From NCBI GenBank assembly GCA_029844215.1, contig CM056724.1:37734446-37798445 (forward strand): 64,000 nt of DNA, written 5' to 3'. The position numbers and the translations under genes were made by a program. The notes beneath the pieces are model-generated. The model saw nothing but the letters and a program-made list of their open reading frames with translations. It was not told the DNA's origin and made no database searches. Of the stretch, positions 46,475-56,958 are shown piece by piece. Source of the stretch: Przewalskia tangutica. Taxonomy: Eukaryota; Streptophyta; Magnoliopsida; Solanales; Solanaceae. The number at the start of each line of letters is the position of its first letter. Position 1 is the first letter of the stretch.

Positions 46475-48203
46475 ATGTAGCGCGGGAGATGGAAAATTGT
46501 TTTTGCATAAGACATGCCAGTTCGCTGTTGCAAACTTGCAATCAATAGTTTCTGGCGGTGTCCTGCTATGTTGTACGAAAACTTTCCTCTTTTGCAAAGT
46601 GAGACTATATTGCATTATTGATTTTTTTTGGAATGAAAACAACAATATTATTTCCCTTTTGCTGTATTTTAGGACACTTTTGATTTTACCAAATTCAAAT
46701 CACGCTTGAAACTCAGATTAAAGCTCTTGGAAGTCTCGGCTTTGCCCGCTAATATAGGTTCATTTTTTTGTAATCAAGCCGGTGACAGTTAGGGGGTTAG
46801 GATTTAACCTCATTATTTATTGAGTTAAGGCAGGTAAAGAAAAGCTAATGTATTTCTTAAGCTGGTCAAGGGTTGAATTTTTCAAGTGGGTGGAAACCGG
46901 TCACTAGTGAAATCTGAAATGGATTGATTTCTACTGTGTGGGTCAAATTTGATCAAGTTAATGAATGGATCAATAACTCAATCCGCCCAAAATTTATAGA
47001 TTGGATAAATGTATGTAAGGAAAAATGACACAAGGTACCTATTTAAAGCTCTTTATTACAAAATATATACATAGTTTTCCTTATTTACAAAACAATAACA
47101 TAATGATATATTCCGAAACATGACAAATCTTCATATTTTTATTTTTTTAAATTACTTTTTATTTTATTTTTAAAAACAATTTTTTATTTTCTTATTTTTT
47201 TTTAAATTATTAATTTATTAAAACAATTTTTTTATCAAGGCTTAAAAAATTAACTCAAAATTTTATGTATGAAAAATGTATGAAATGTGAGCGAAATTAA
47301 AATATTTAGGAAAACTAACTGAAAGACCCTTCAAAAATAAATTAATTACCCGCTTCATGCCCCTTTTTAGCTAATTACCCGCCGTATCCCTCGCCCCAAA
47401 CTATTTACCCGACATACCCGTCGCGCAAAACCCTCTTTTTGGTGAACCATCGCAATATATTTATATACTAGAATGGTATCATGAAGCACTAATAAAATGA
47501 TTGAAGTAGTCTTGCATGATACCATCTCAATATATTTATATAACACGATGATATCATGGTTCTGAGGAGTGTCTCATTGAAGGACTGAAGCAGCCCTCCG
47601 TGATATCACAATATATGTATATATAAGATAATGATATCATAGAGGTTTTTTTGAGAAAAGTGTCTTTTTATTTTAATAAACGAACATGATCATTCATAAT
47701 ATACCATCTCAGTATATTTATAATAAACGAACATGATCATCCATGATATACCATCTCAATATATTTATATACCAAATGGTATTATGGAGGACTAAGAGAA
47801 GGACTGCAATAATCTTTCATTATAACCAAACTCACCCATTATAACCCAAACATCCTTATTATAAACCGACTAAAATTTACTTGGTCAATTGATGCAGAAG
47901 TTGAATTGTACATCATAGAACTGATTTCCGATTATTTTAGTATAGAATAAATAATTTATTTATAGTAACTAACCAAATTACTAAAAACTGTGTTGGAGCA
48001 CATCTAAAAGTTAAAAACATAATAGAAAAAAGAAAAATCATTCCGTTAATTTGTTGGGTATCAAGATTGAAAATTTGGATATGAATATGAATAACAAGCA
48101 AAACAAAAATTGAAATTTACTATAACTACTCTATAGTTAAAAGATATATTTGATTGATGATTCAACAAAAAGAGGAAAGTACAAATATATAGAGTTGGGC
48201 AGA
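46475..48203. other. Intergenic: E2 3' flank and AT-rich repeats
   Basis: 46475 to about 46700 is probably the E2 3' UTR. 47450-47800 contains reiterated 'accatctcaatatatttata' words listed separately. No other gene seen. Confidence 0.5.
47440..47800. repeat. Interspersed palindromic repeat (GATACCATCTCAATATATTTATATA)
   Basis: 'accatctcaatatatttata' recurs near 47530, 47705 (one change), 47751 and, reduced, near 47450 and 47610. 'ggtatcatg' occurs in inverted orientation nearby. A 47-bp segment with 'aataaacgaacatgatcat' is duplicated at 47670-47760. Confidence 0.6.
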
Positions 48204-48837
48204 TGATATGATTCTAGAAAGCTCATGGACAATTATCAGAGCTAAGATTGACGATGAAGCTTCAAGCGGGTATTGTCATGCCACATATCCCTTAATGATG
48301 GAGATATAACATTTGGAGGCGCCCTTGAAGGTCTACATAAGAGGGTATACAACATTTGCATGTTGCTTGAGAAATAGAAGCCAAAATAACCACAATCAAG
48401 ATATGAAAGATGCTTGGTGGAAGAGACTATTTATGCAAAGAGATCATTTTCGTAATATACTTCCATCATCTCTAAAAAGACTATCAAACATAAGAACATT
48501 TTTGTAATAGTCATTAATCTTCTTAGCATATTTAGTATAAATAATACTTAAATTATTTCATTATGTAGCTTTATTGATTGAGAGTGATTCTCTTAGTATC
48601 TAGATTGTAGTGTTAGGTTAGTGTAATGATTAGTTTTTGATATCTTCAATTGGACCTCTCTTGAATGTATCCAAATAGGTAATTCAAGCATGAGTTCAAG
48701 TCTCTTCTCCCTTGGTTTGTGATCCATTACTCGATTTCAATCATTTCTTTCTTTTATTCTCTTCTCTATTTCCTCTATCAAATCTATCTTACTTTGTGTT
48801 CTTTAATTTCACATTTATTCCAAGTCGAATTGTATCA
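48204..48837 (+). repeat. 5' LTR of the second element
   Basis: Begins 'TGATATGATTCTAGAAAGCT' and ends 'CCAAGTCGAATTGTATCA', corresponding to the ends of 44895-45579 read on the minus strand. The middle is diverged. 634 bp. Confidence 0.75.
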
Positions 48838-50127
48838 ATTGTTATCAGAGCTAAGTTTTTAGGTTTGTTTCTACAAATCTAGTCTTGAGTTTGTTAAAAA
48901 ATAACAATGGAAAATTTTCAACAAAATCTCAAAAATTTTGTGTTTATTTTATTATCTTGACACTAGACTCTTGTTCCCTAGTATTTGTGGAGTCTAAATC
49001 CAAAGTTCAAGTCAATCTGAGTCATAGTCCACCATTGTTGGAGCTTGAACGTTGAAGAGCTTGAAAGTGGGTCTTATTGAAGAAGGTGAAATTGAAATTT
49101 GAAACCTAGTGTGCTTTGTTCTCTACGTCAAAGGGAACTCAAATTCGAAATTTGAGCGAATTTGAAATTGATTTGAGGGTAGTTGAATTTTTGAATTGTT
49201 CTTGTGTTCTTGAGCAATCTTCAAGTGGAAGAAGAAGGAAAAAGAGGGAGTTTGATCCAAAAGTTCTCATCCAAAATTGTGGAAATGTGTTTTTCTACCC
49301 CAAAAAGGAAGCTACTAGATAGCGGGGTCCCAAAAAGTCAACAAAAATAAGGCCCCACATGACTGCCACATCACACACGTGGCCCACATATCCACCCACA
49401 TCAACAACCATGTAGGAGAGGTGAAGTTTTTGGTTAGCTATTGGAAGTTACCACACACAAGTACGTGGGCCATGCAACTCGGCCACATACCTCAACCTAA
49501 AGGGTAAAACACATTCCTTTACTGCGTTTTATACTTTCTCTTGTAGGCCCACATTGGACCTTTGAAAGGTCACATTTCATGCCATATATAACCCATATAC
49601 GAAGCCACACCGTTCATTTGTACCCACATTTACCCGAAATTTCACTGCAAGTTCGTTCTTCAACCTGATTTCATTTCATTATTTTAAGTGTCGTTTATCT
49701 TTTTCTATCTCATTTCTTTAATCTTCCAAGTTAATTAAAAATTAGTAATTATTCTTACTTAATTGTTAACTAGTTCTTGAGTCCTATTTCTTTCGTGCCA
49801 ATTCATTTTGTGTTTTTTTCATTTCAATTCGTCGTGAATTGTTTGTCTTTTGTCCGTTTGCTTTGCTTATCCGTTCTTGGTGTCACATAACTTTCATTCC
49901 AAATCGATACTTGGATACTACTTGGGTATGGTTTGAGATTGTAGGTTCTTGACGAGTTTAAGGACAAACCATTGAATGAGAAAAATACAAGAGTGGTGAG
50001 AATAATAGAGTTGTGCTAGCCAAGCACAAACGAGTGTAAATACTAGTGTTAGTGAGAAACTCTTACTACTAACTTTATTTGGTCGTTTTGTAGGTACAAA
50101 AAGAGGAGTTATAAGGAATCATGACAT

Positions 50128-51480
50128 TGATAGTCTCAGATTCTTGTGATGATGACATGGGAGACTATGAAGTGATGGAGGATATGACCATGGTGACGAT
50201 GGATATTATGAAGTCGATGATGGTCAATACGACTACGAACAATATGGTGAAGAGTACTACTATTCCGGGAATGACTATAAAGGCCAATGATTTTCATGGA
50301 TCTTATGATGAAGAATGAGGAGTAGGAGAACCGTATGTTGATGACTATGGTGAAAATGAAGGTTCCTATACTACACACCATGGATATGAGGACAACATGA
50401 TGTACAACACATTTATGCGCTTTTATTGTGAATCAATTGACGTTGAATTTAATGGGAGTGAAAGTCGTGATGAGCTTGATAGTTCTTGTGATTATATGCC
50501 TTGTGAGGGGTATGACCATGAAGATAGTGATATTGAATATGTTGAATATGAGAGATCTTATAGTAATTATTCATGTTCATTGTCTTATCCTAAATTATAT
50601 CCTAATCAAGGTGGTATGTATGCGTTTGTTGAGTGGGGAATAGAGGTAGTCATATGAGAAGATGAGGCTCTATATTGCCTACTTGTAGTACTTATTACTC
50701 TTATAAAAATATGACTTACTCTCAATATCATGGTTGGAGAAACGAGAATGTTAAACAAGGGGTGCCTAGTTGTGAAGCCTATGTTAACAATGGCGTACCT
50801 TGGTGTGATTGTGGATCGAGTGTCATAATTACGGGTGATCATCTTGTTGAGAGTCATGAATTTGATGAAGTGTGTATGGCTCAACTTGTACAAGAAAGAA
50901 AGCACATATTCATTGAGAGGTGCAAGGTTGAAGGTAGCATTGAGCATATAGTCATTGATGATGATAATGTCATTAATGTGGTAAGTTCTACCTTGGTGGA
51001 GTATTTGAAGTTTCCAACTCAAAATCATTACCAACCCTATAGAATTTGAAGGTTGCAGAATTTGTTGAATTGGAGGTTTCAAAGCAATCTTAGGTAAAAA
51101 TTCGAATTGGCAAGTACTACGATAAAGTACTGTGTGATGTCCTACCTATGAGAGCTTGTCATTTGTTTCTTGGGAGCCATTGGGGAATTGAAAGAAGAGC
51201 TATACATAATATAAGGACTAACGAGTATACCATTATATTGAGAGGCCAATGACATGTTCTTCAGCCCTTGACACATTTGCAAGTGGAAGGCGATTACTCA
51301 CATATGCTAGAATTAGCAAGGAAGACAAAGGTTGGGAAACTAGAGGTCCATACAAAGGAGGTGAACAAGGAGAATCTAGTCGCTAACGTCCAAAGAGCCA
51401 AATGAAAAATTGATGTGAAGGGTTATCGTAACCCTTCGAAAGGAATTTTGGGAGCCCATCCCTCTTCTAACCTTTTTACT
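50128..51480 (+). pseudogene. gag-tail and retropepsin-like remnant
   Basis: 50397-50650 encodes a Tyr/Asp/Glu-rich spacer ('DSDIEYVEYERSYSNYSC'). 50675-51049 encodes 'FIERCKVEGSIEHIVIDDDN' and then 'VINVVSSTLVEYLKF' and 'HYQPYRI'. This follows the pattern of Ty3/gypsy proteases (R-C-x-V-x-G, then an aspartate loop, then N-x-x-S-x-x-L-V-x-x-L and H-x-x-P-Y). The usual D-G-G/D-S-G loop reads D-D-D, so catalysis is unlikely. Beyond 51049 the characteristic linker ('GKYYDKVLCDVLPM', 'RACHLFLGSHWG') is readable with frameshifts to about 51250. Confidence 0.75.
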
Positions 51481-51541
51481 TCGTCTAGTTGTCTTTTTAG
51501 GTACTCATGGGGATGAACACACAAAAGAATCCCAAGTCGTT

Positions 51542-51730
51542 TTGGGAAGTGAAGTAACCCAAACCGCTTCAGAAGAGGAATTCCAAGGCAATACACTTGA
51601 TCGAGGTAACAAAGATTATGTGCATGAGCTAAAAGGTAACAAAACTAATCCTTACACTCTATTGAACTTGGAGGAACAAATTATGGCAAATGACCAATTG
51701 AGTAGGGATAAAGTTTTGACTCTTTGTTGA
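51542..51730 (+). CDS. Short open frame before the extra ORF, unknown
   Basis: 62 codons, acidic (starts 'MGSEVTQTASEEEFQGNTLD'). It ends 7 bases into the following frame, so the two may be one frame separated by a single indel. No domain recognised. Confidence 0.35.
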   Translation: MGSEVTQTASEEEFQGNTLDRGNKDYVHELKGNKTNPYTLLNLEEQIMANDQLSRDKVLTLC

Positions 51731-52560
51731 GTAACGATGATGTTCTTGTTGGGAGTGTTGACACATTAGTTGATCCTTTTGATGACCGAATTGACTCTTC
51801 TTACAAAATCATTCTGTGTTCACCTAGTGTGTACACTTGTGGTTCTAATGAGAGTACACTGTCATGTAATAAAATTGCTCATACACTAGTTGAATTTAAT
51901 TGTGGTAGTCTTGTTTCCAATTCGTGTGTACTTGAAAAGCTACCAACTAGTGTTAATATTGGTGTTGATAGACTTGATTGTAATGTTAATTCACTATTTG
52001 AGGAACCTTGTGACGTGATTAATGAACCTTTGATTAGTGATGATATTGATAAAGTTGATCATTTGAATGAGTATGACACACCACCCATATTTGACACGTA
52101 TGAAGATGGGTCCTTTAATCTTACCTTATTGACATTTGATGAGACTCAAGGTTGTGATGGTGTTGTGTGCCATGTAGAGAGTCATGACATTGATCCTTTT
52201 GAGAGTGACATTACATGCCTTCACTCACCAATTTTAGTTGATTACTCTTTCCTTAAGGATAATATTTTATTTGATAATGATATGATTATTGATGATAATG
52301 TGCATGGTTACATGTCTTGTGGTGTGGTATATGTAGCCATATTTGAGGGTTACCAAGCCTATAGAAACCCATTATGGTATGATGTTTCCCTTCCCTATGA
52401 GAAAGATCCTCTCTTGGGGGATGGTAATCTACTTGCGGGGAAGGAGTGTCTTGAAAAGGAAGGTGAAACTTGTTTACAAAATTCCACCTCTTCTTTATGT
52501 GTCCAAATCCTAGTAGCATGCTTGATCTCACTCTTGAACCTCATAGTGAAGCTTCATTAG
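51724..52560 (+). CDS. Extra acidic ORF of the non-autonomous element, unknown function
   Basis: 278 codons, open throughout. Rich in Asp/Ser/Leu/Cys; typical stretches are 'EEPCDVINEPLISDDIDKVD', 'EYDTPPIFDTYEDGSFNLTL' and 'ESHDIDPFESDITCLHSPIL'. There is a hydrophobic C-terminal segment ('VQILVACLISLLNLIV', about residues 258-275). It is the counterpart of 42563-42756 in the minus-strand element. Over 51 aligned bases around DTPP-FDTYED the two differ at seven positions, four of them third-codon changes that keep the amino acid, which suggests past selection on a protein. It sits where pol would lie. No known domain seen; the start codon is the first ATG and may not be the true one. Confidence 0.55.
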   Translation: MLSNDDVLVGSVDTLVDPFDDRIDSSYKIILCSPSVYTCGSNESTLSCNKIAHTLVEFNCGSLVSNSCVLEKLPTSVNIGVDRLDCNVNSLFEEPCDVINEPLISDDIDKVDHLNEYDTPPIFDTYEDGSFNLTLLTFDETQGCDGVVCHVESHDIDPFESDITCLHSPILVDYSFLKDNILFDNDMIIDDNVHGYMSCGVVYVAIFEGYQAYRNPLWYDVSLPYEKDPLLGDGNLLAGKECLEKEGETCLQNSTSSLCVQILVACLISLLNLIVKLH

Positions 52561-52570
52561 AGGACACCAT

Positions 52571-53008
52571 ATGAAGAAGTTGTTTTGTGTGACACCTTTC
52601 TTTACTATCTATTTGCATATGATGACACTCATGTTTGTGTTAGTAGTGCATCTTATATTGAAAGAGGTCTTACTGGGGTATATCTTTGTCTTTTTGAACC
52701 TCTCTCTTGTGATGGAAACCTCCTCTTGGAGGGACATAGTATATTTGTTAGGAAGGATTGTTTTGGGAAAAAGGGTTGCGTTTGCTTGTTTTTTGACACT
52801 ACTTCTTTGTGTATTCCAACTTGTAAGCGTATACTTAGATATGTATTTGAGTCTAATTCCTTGTGAGGATCCTATAGATGATATTGTTTTGTGTATCTCT
52901 TTTCTCTGCTATATATTTGCATTGATATTTAGAGTAGCCATGTTCTTAATGTTTCTTGTGGAATATTGTTCTTTCAAGAGTTTATATCACAAGTTTGTGC
53001 ATCCTTGA
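52571..53008 (+). CDS. Hydrophobic trailing ORF of the same element, unknown
   Basis: 145 codons, strongly hydrophobic with several predicted membrane-like stretches ('TPFFTIYLHMMTLMFVLVVH', 'VAFACFLTLLLCVFQLVSVY'). The overlapping frame 52585-52866 is more polar, resembles the upstream extra ORF in style ('YLCLFEPLSCDGNLLLEGHS') and may be the real continuation after a frameshift. The hydrophobic frame would then be a shadow. Confidence 0.3.
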   Translation: MKKLFCVTPFFTIYLHMMTLMFVLVVHLILKEVLLGYIFVFLNLSLVMETSSWRDIVYLLGRIVLGKRVAFACFLTLLLCVFQLVSVYLDMYLSLIPCEDPIDDIVLCISFLCYIFALIFRVAMFLMFLVEYCSFKSLYHKFVHP

Positions 53009-53080
53009 CATGTTGATAGTTGTGTTCATTCTTACACTAACCCTCATGTTTTGAGGTCCTTATTTTTGTATTTCCTTCTT

Positions 53081-53778
53081 ATGGTCTTGCAAGGTTTGGA
53101 TTCAAAAAGGAAAGTAAAGTGCAGCATCTATATTTTTAGAAATAGCAACTTAATTTCATTTAGCTACTAGTAGCAATGTAATTCGTATTTTTACGAACAA
53201 GAAGCCACAATTTTGTATTTATTCTAGTAGGAAACATATAATCCGTCTCACAAATAAACATAACGGGTTTTGCTCTCCGCTTCGATTCTGTTGTTCTGTG
53301 TTATCGTATTGTTGAATCCGGGCTTTCTTAGAAGTAAAGTAAGGTAGAAGAAGAGTAGTTCTTGGCATATAAAATTGAGGTACTATATGGGCTGCGTTGA
53401 ATGGGTTTTCAAGCGAATTGACTCAGGTATGTAAGGCTCTACCTTATTTCTTCTGTTGTCGGCACAATCTAAAGATAGACAATATCAATCGAAGGTTTCG
53501 TAAGTACTCATATTCCTAGAAAATACTAGCATGGTTATCCTTGATCAGTGATATTGTGTTTATTCGTTACTTGTGAAACTGGTTCTACGCTCTTTACACG
53601 TCCGTTGTCAAAAGTGTATCCTTGTAATCTATTGAGATCGTTGGATTTGTTCCCTTTTCGAGATTGTGTATCACTCTTCTTGATAATTCTCATTACACTA
53701 TTGGTTCTAAGTTCATAATGGATAGTGACGTTGGCTTTAAATGAGTTCATAATGATCGACGGAGGGTTAACGAGCTTG
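53081..53778. other. Unassigned sequence between two elements
   Basis: No gene or known repeat recognised. A short minus frame (53750-53535) has no recognisable similarity. This stretch may be the 3' end of the second element or host sequence. Confidence 0.4.
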
Positions 53779-54912
53779 TGTCACCCCGTCCTGTGTCTAT
53801 TGGTCTCTGAGGTCATTCATGCATCGTGTATATGTATATCTATTTTATGACACCAAGCCACGCTATAGTCGGCCGGGTACGACACTTATATATGCACACC
53901 ATTGCAGTTGTGTATGATAACACGAATCCTATTAAGGCTGAGTACGATAACATTGAGACTCATTTAGGGCCGGGTACGATATGATATTAATATTACCCAA
54001 AAGTGTGGCTATATATATGTACAACTGTTTGCATATGCCCACAGTGGCTTCTCGAGTTTCAGGTTCGAGTCCCACGATATACATGCTTACTTGAGTTCGA
54101 GTCCCATGATATATATGTACCTAGACGGGTTCGAGTCCCGTGCTATTATATCCTGAGGAAAGAAGTTCATGATTTTGGCCTGACTTGCATATTTTGAAAA
54201 GGGAAGAACTGATTTTCATTACTCTCATTTGATGGAGTACAGTTATACAGTTAAGTTGAATTCTTACTCGTTTATTGTTTTACGTTGAACTGTTATGATT
54301 TCTAGTACAATATTTTCCAGTTCCACATACTTGGTACATCTATCGCATCGACCCTTTTCCGGGTGCGTTCATGCCCGCAGTTCAGTGTTGAATAGGTGAC
54401 CCTCCGCCTAGGATTGCATGCAGCATTGGAGAGCTCATTTGTTTGAGCGCTATTTTGGTACATGCACTTTATCTTTCGCACTTATGCATATTTTGGGCAC
54501 GACGATCTGTCCCGTCGTATATGTCAAGATACACTCTTAGAGGTGCAGAACGATTGTGGGTTGCACGTTTATATCTTGTTTTGGTTTTGATGTTGTTATA
54601 CCCTGTGTTGGGGCGTTCCCAGTTATACTTGTTGTTATCTAGTGGCAGCCTTGCCGGCTTGCTTATTTAATTATTCCTTTGTGTACATAAAGTTGGTTGG
54701 TGGCAGCCTAGTCGGCTAGCCCATTATGATTGTTGTTCTGTTGTTGATTTGGCAGCCTTGTCGGCTTGCCCATTTTAGGGAGATGTTGTAAAAGCAGCGT
54801 TGTGCTGCCAAAATTTCTATAGATCTCTGTATTAGATGGATTAAGAGTGACAGGTCAGTAATGACGTCCAATTAGGAAGTTTAGTCGCGGCCCGTCGGGT
54901 CGGATCGTGACA
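53779..54912 (+). mobile_element. Gypsy-type LTR, short member of the family
   Basis: Begins TGTCACCCCGTC and ends GGATCGTGACA. It carries the family landmarks 'gcgttcatgcccgcag' (54364), 'gggcacgacgatctgtcccg' (54494) and three 'cagccttgccggcttgc'-type words (about 54645-54765). No target duplication (GCTTG versus AAGAA). It abuts a copia RNase H fragment. B-box-like motifs lie at 54062 and 54128, with a one-base variant at 54094. Confidence 0.7.
54062..54138 (+). promoter_or_regulatory. B-box-like motif cluster in an LTR (GGTTCGAGTCC)
   Basis: GGTTCGAGTCC at 54062 and 54128 and AGTTCGAGTCC at 54094, spaced 32-34 bp. Same Pol III B-box consensus as in the 3.7-kb LTR, although the surrounding sequence differs. 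Confidence 0.35.
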
Positions 54913-55330
54913 AAGAACACCAAAGCCACAAGTGGATGTGTAAGGTGTGTCTTTGAAAATCCTCTAAGCAAACTTGCATCGGCCGATTTATGATGGAATC
55001 AGAGTTTATCGCTTTGGACAAAACATGAAAAGAAGTTGAGTAACTTCACGACCTCTTAGAGGATGTCCCTTATTGGGAGAAACTCATGCCTTAGTCAGTT
55101 ATACACTGTGACTAGCCAGTCGACTTCAGAGAGGGCACGAATGACGACGTCTGGACATTTTAGTCAGATACATAAGATCGTTGGGTGGTTGATCATCATG
55201 TGTGTCACCTCATTGATTACTAACCAAATGATATAATAGACCTTTTAACTAAGGGACTACCCGAAGATCAAGAATTCTACCTATCTAAGGGAATGGGCTT
55301 AAAACCCAAACAATACGAACCTTTGAGGTG
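54913..55330 (+). pseudogene. Ty1/copia RNase H C-terminal fragment
   Basis: The plus strand encodes 'SSKQTCIGRFMMESEFIALD' (from 54954), a degenerate 'HDLLEDVPYWEKLMP', 'DRWVVDHHVCHLIDY' and 'DLLTKGLPEDQEFYLSKGMG' (to 55301), with stops. These are the last motifs of copia RNase H. Everything upstream is absent; the fragment begins at the end of the gypsy-type LTR. Confidence 0.85.
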
Positions 55331-55941
55331 GTAACCCAACCATACTGATTGGAGATCCTAAGAATTTGGTTCAATGAGAAAACTAAGCTGGAAAAGGTTC
55401 AGTTGAGCGCTTCGGTGGAAGCAAGAACACTTCAGATGATGATTTATGTAAAGAAACATGAATCCAAAGTCGTTCCCACGATAGACATTAAAGTGCTACC
55501 TGCATGGTGGGTAGAGGTTAAGTTTCCAAAACCTTTAATGATCCTCACCGGTTGAGGTTATATTTGGAGAAACTTTTAATGGTTCCTATCACTTGTGAAG
55601 TGGAGTATAACAGGATACCTTGTAGGAGACCACCTATTTAAGTGCGAGGACAGACCGTCTCGAGTGAACGCACTTAACAATCCAAGAGTGTCCACGACCA
55701 CAACAGACAAAACATTAAGAAAAACATAGTAAGGAAAGTTGTTGTGTTGGTACCGTTGACTTCGGTTACACTAAACTGACGGTTCAAGACATCACATTCA
55801 CCGCACAGTAAGTAAGTCCGATGATATTCAACTAAGGAAAGTTCAAAGCGGAAGCTACTCCTCCTGATGCAACATCGGTCCGCTGAAAGATTGCTAGAAA
55901 GACATCTTGTGAGTGCGCCAAAATCTCTTTCAAGAGGGGAT
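55331..55941 (+). other. 3' untranslated part of the copia element, with polypurine tract
   Basis: Between RNase H and the LTR, ending in the purine tract 'caagagggga' (55931-55940). No gene; open frames on either strand here are not supported. Confidence 0.6.
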
Positions 55942-56958
55942 TGTTGGAAATTTATTAAATGTGGAATAAAGTTTATCCCATTATTTATGACTCGACAATT
56001 GGGGCCCCGCACGTCGGAAACATAGTTTCCACATACGTGCACACATTGTATCAAGGGATCGTAAATTTCCTTAGTGAAAAAGATATTGATACGTAAGTAA
56101 AATGTTTGAGACATAGAATAATGGACGGTCGTTGGCCAAATGACAAATGTTCTACGTTGGTAAATGAAGTAATAAGTTCGCAGTGTAAAGAGTGGGGTCG
56201 AAAAGGGTCGCGGAGTCGAGAAGGACCGCGATGCCACCGCAGAGCCGGAGAGCGCCGCAATGCCACCACCATCAGGTCCGCAGCGCCGCCGCGCTAATTC
56301 GGTTTTGCCAGGTAGAAAGTCTGAAACCGAGAATCTGACTTTGGAGACCTCAATGACATTCATTCCAGCATTATTCAGCCATTACTTGGCTGATGAATGA
56401 GTGTCATTACTTGGGCAATTCATGGTCATTACATGGGTGATTCAATGCCATTACTTGGCACTTGAAGAGATAAAATCTTGCACTATAAATTGAGACATTT
56501 GGCTCAATTGTTAAACACTTGAAAAGTACTTGCATGACTTGTATTTTCAGAAAATCTTCTTCCTCTAGCATATTTCAATACTCAAAGTTTTTCAAGAGGA
56601 ACACTTGAGTTACCTTTGCTCAAGTGTTTAGTAGCTGTTTTATCTTGGGAGACTATTGCCTATCAACATAAAATGATATATACGGGGCAATCTTATCTTA
56701 AAGATAGAGTGTCATCACTCGACTCAGCACAGTTGTAACCCTTCTAGATTTAGTGTTTCTTGATTTCAGGTTATCAAAATTTAAAGAGCTTTCTGCAATT
56801 GGAACAAAGATTCAAGACTGATTCAAGAATTCAAAAGCTTGTGGTTGCCACAATTCTTGTTTACTACAAGCTTGTTGCTATTGTAACCTCTATTGTTTAT
56901 CCTTTCGAAGCATTTGTAATAGTTATTTACTATTCCCGTACTGCTTTATTTTCCGACA
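55942..56958 (+). repeat. 3' LTR of the plus-strand copia element
   Basis: Starts TGTTGGAAAT directly after a polypurine tract and ends ATTTTCCGACA; the ends are inverted. A promoter-like 'cactataaattgagac' lies at 56479. An unusual GC-rich patch lies at about 56188-56300. 1,017 bp by these limits; the left partner LTR was not found. Confidence 0.7.

Larger units (their letters stand above)
48204..53080 (+). mobile_element. Second non-autonomous LTR element of the same family, 3' end not found
   Basis: LTR at 48204-48837, then the primer-site sequence 'ATTGTTATCAGAGCTAAG'. The leader shows 'gccaagcacaaacgagtgta' and 'cgttttgtaggtacaa', shared with 43905-43975 of the minus-strand element. Gag/protease remnants lie at 50100-51480, the extra reading frame at 51724-52560 and a trailing segment at 52571-53008. 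No RT or integrase is present between 48.8 and 53.1 kb, and no 3' LTR was seen before 53.8 kb. 53080 is a nominal end. Confidence 0.8.

Noticed and set aside
55674..56363. 229-codon minus-strand frame
   Set aside because: Lies across the end of a copia element and its LTR in antisense; composition and position argue against a gene.
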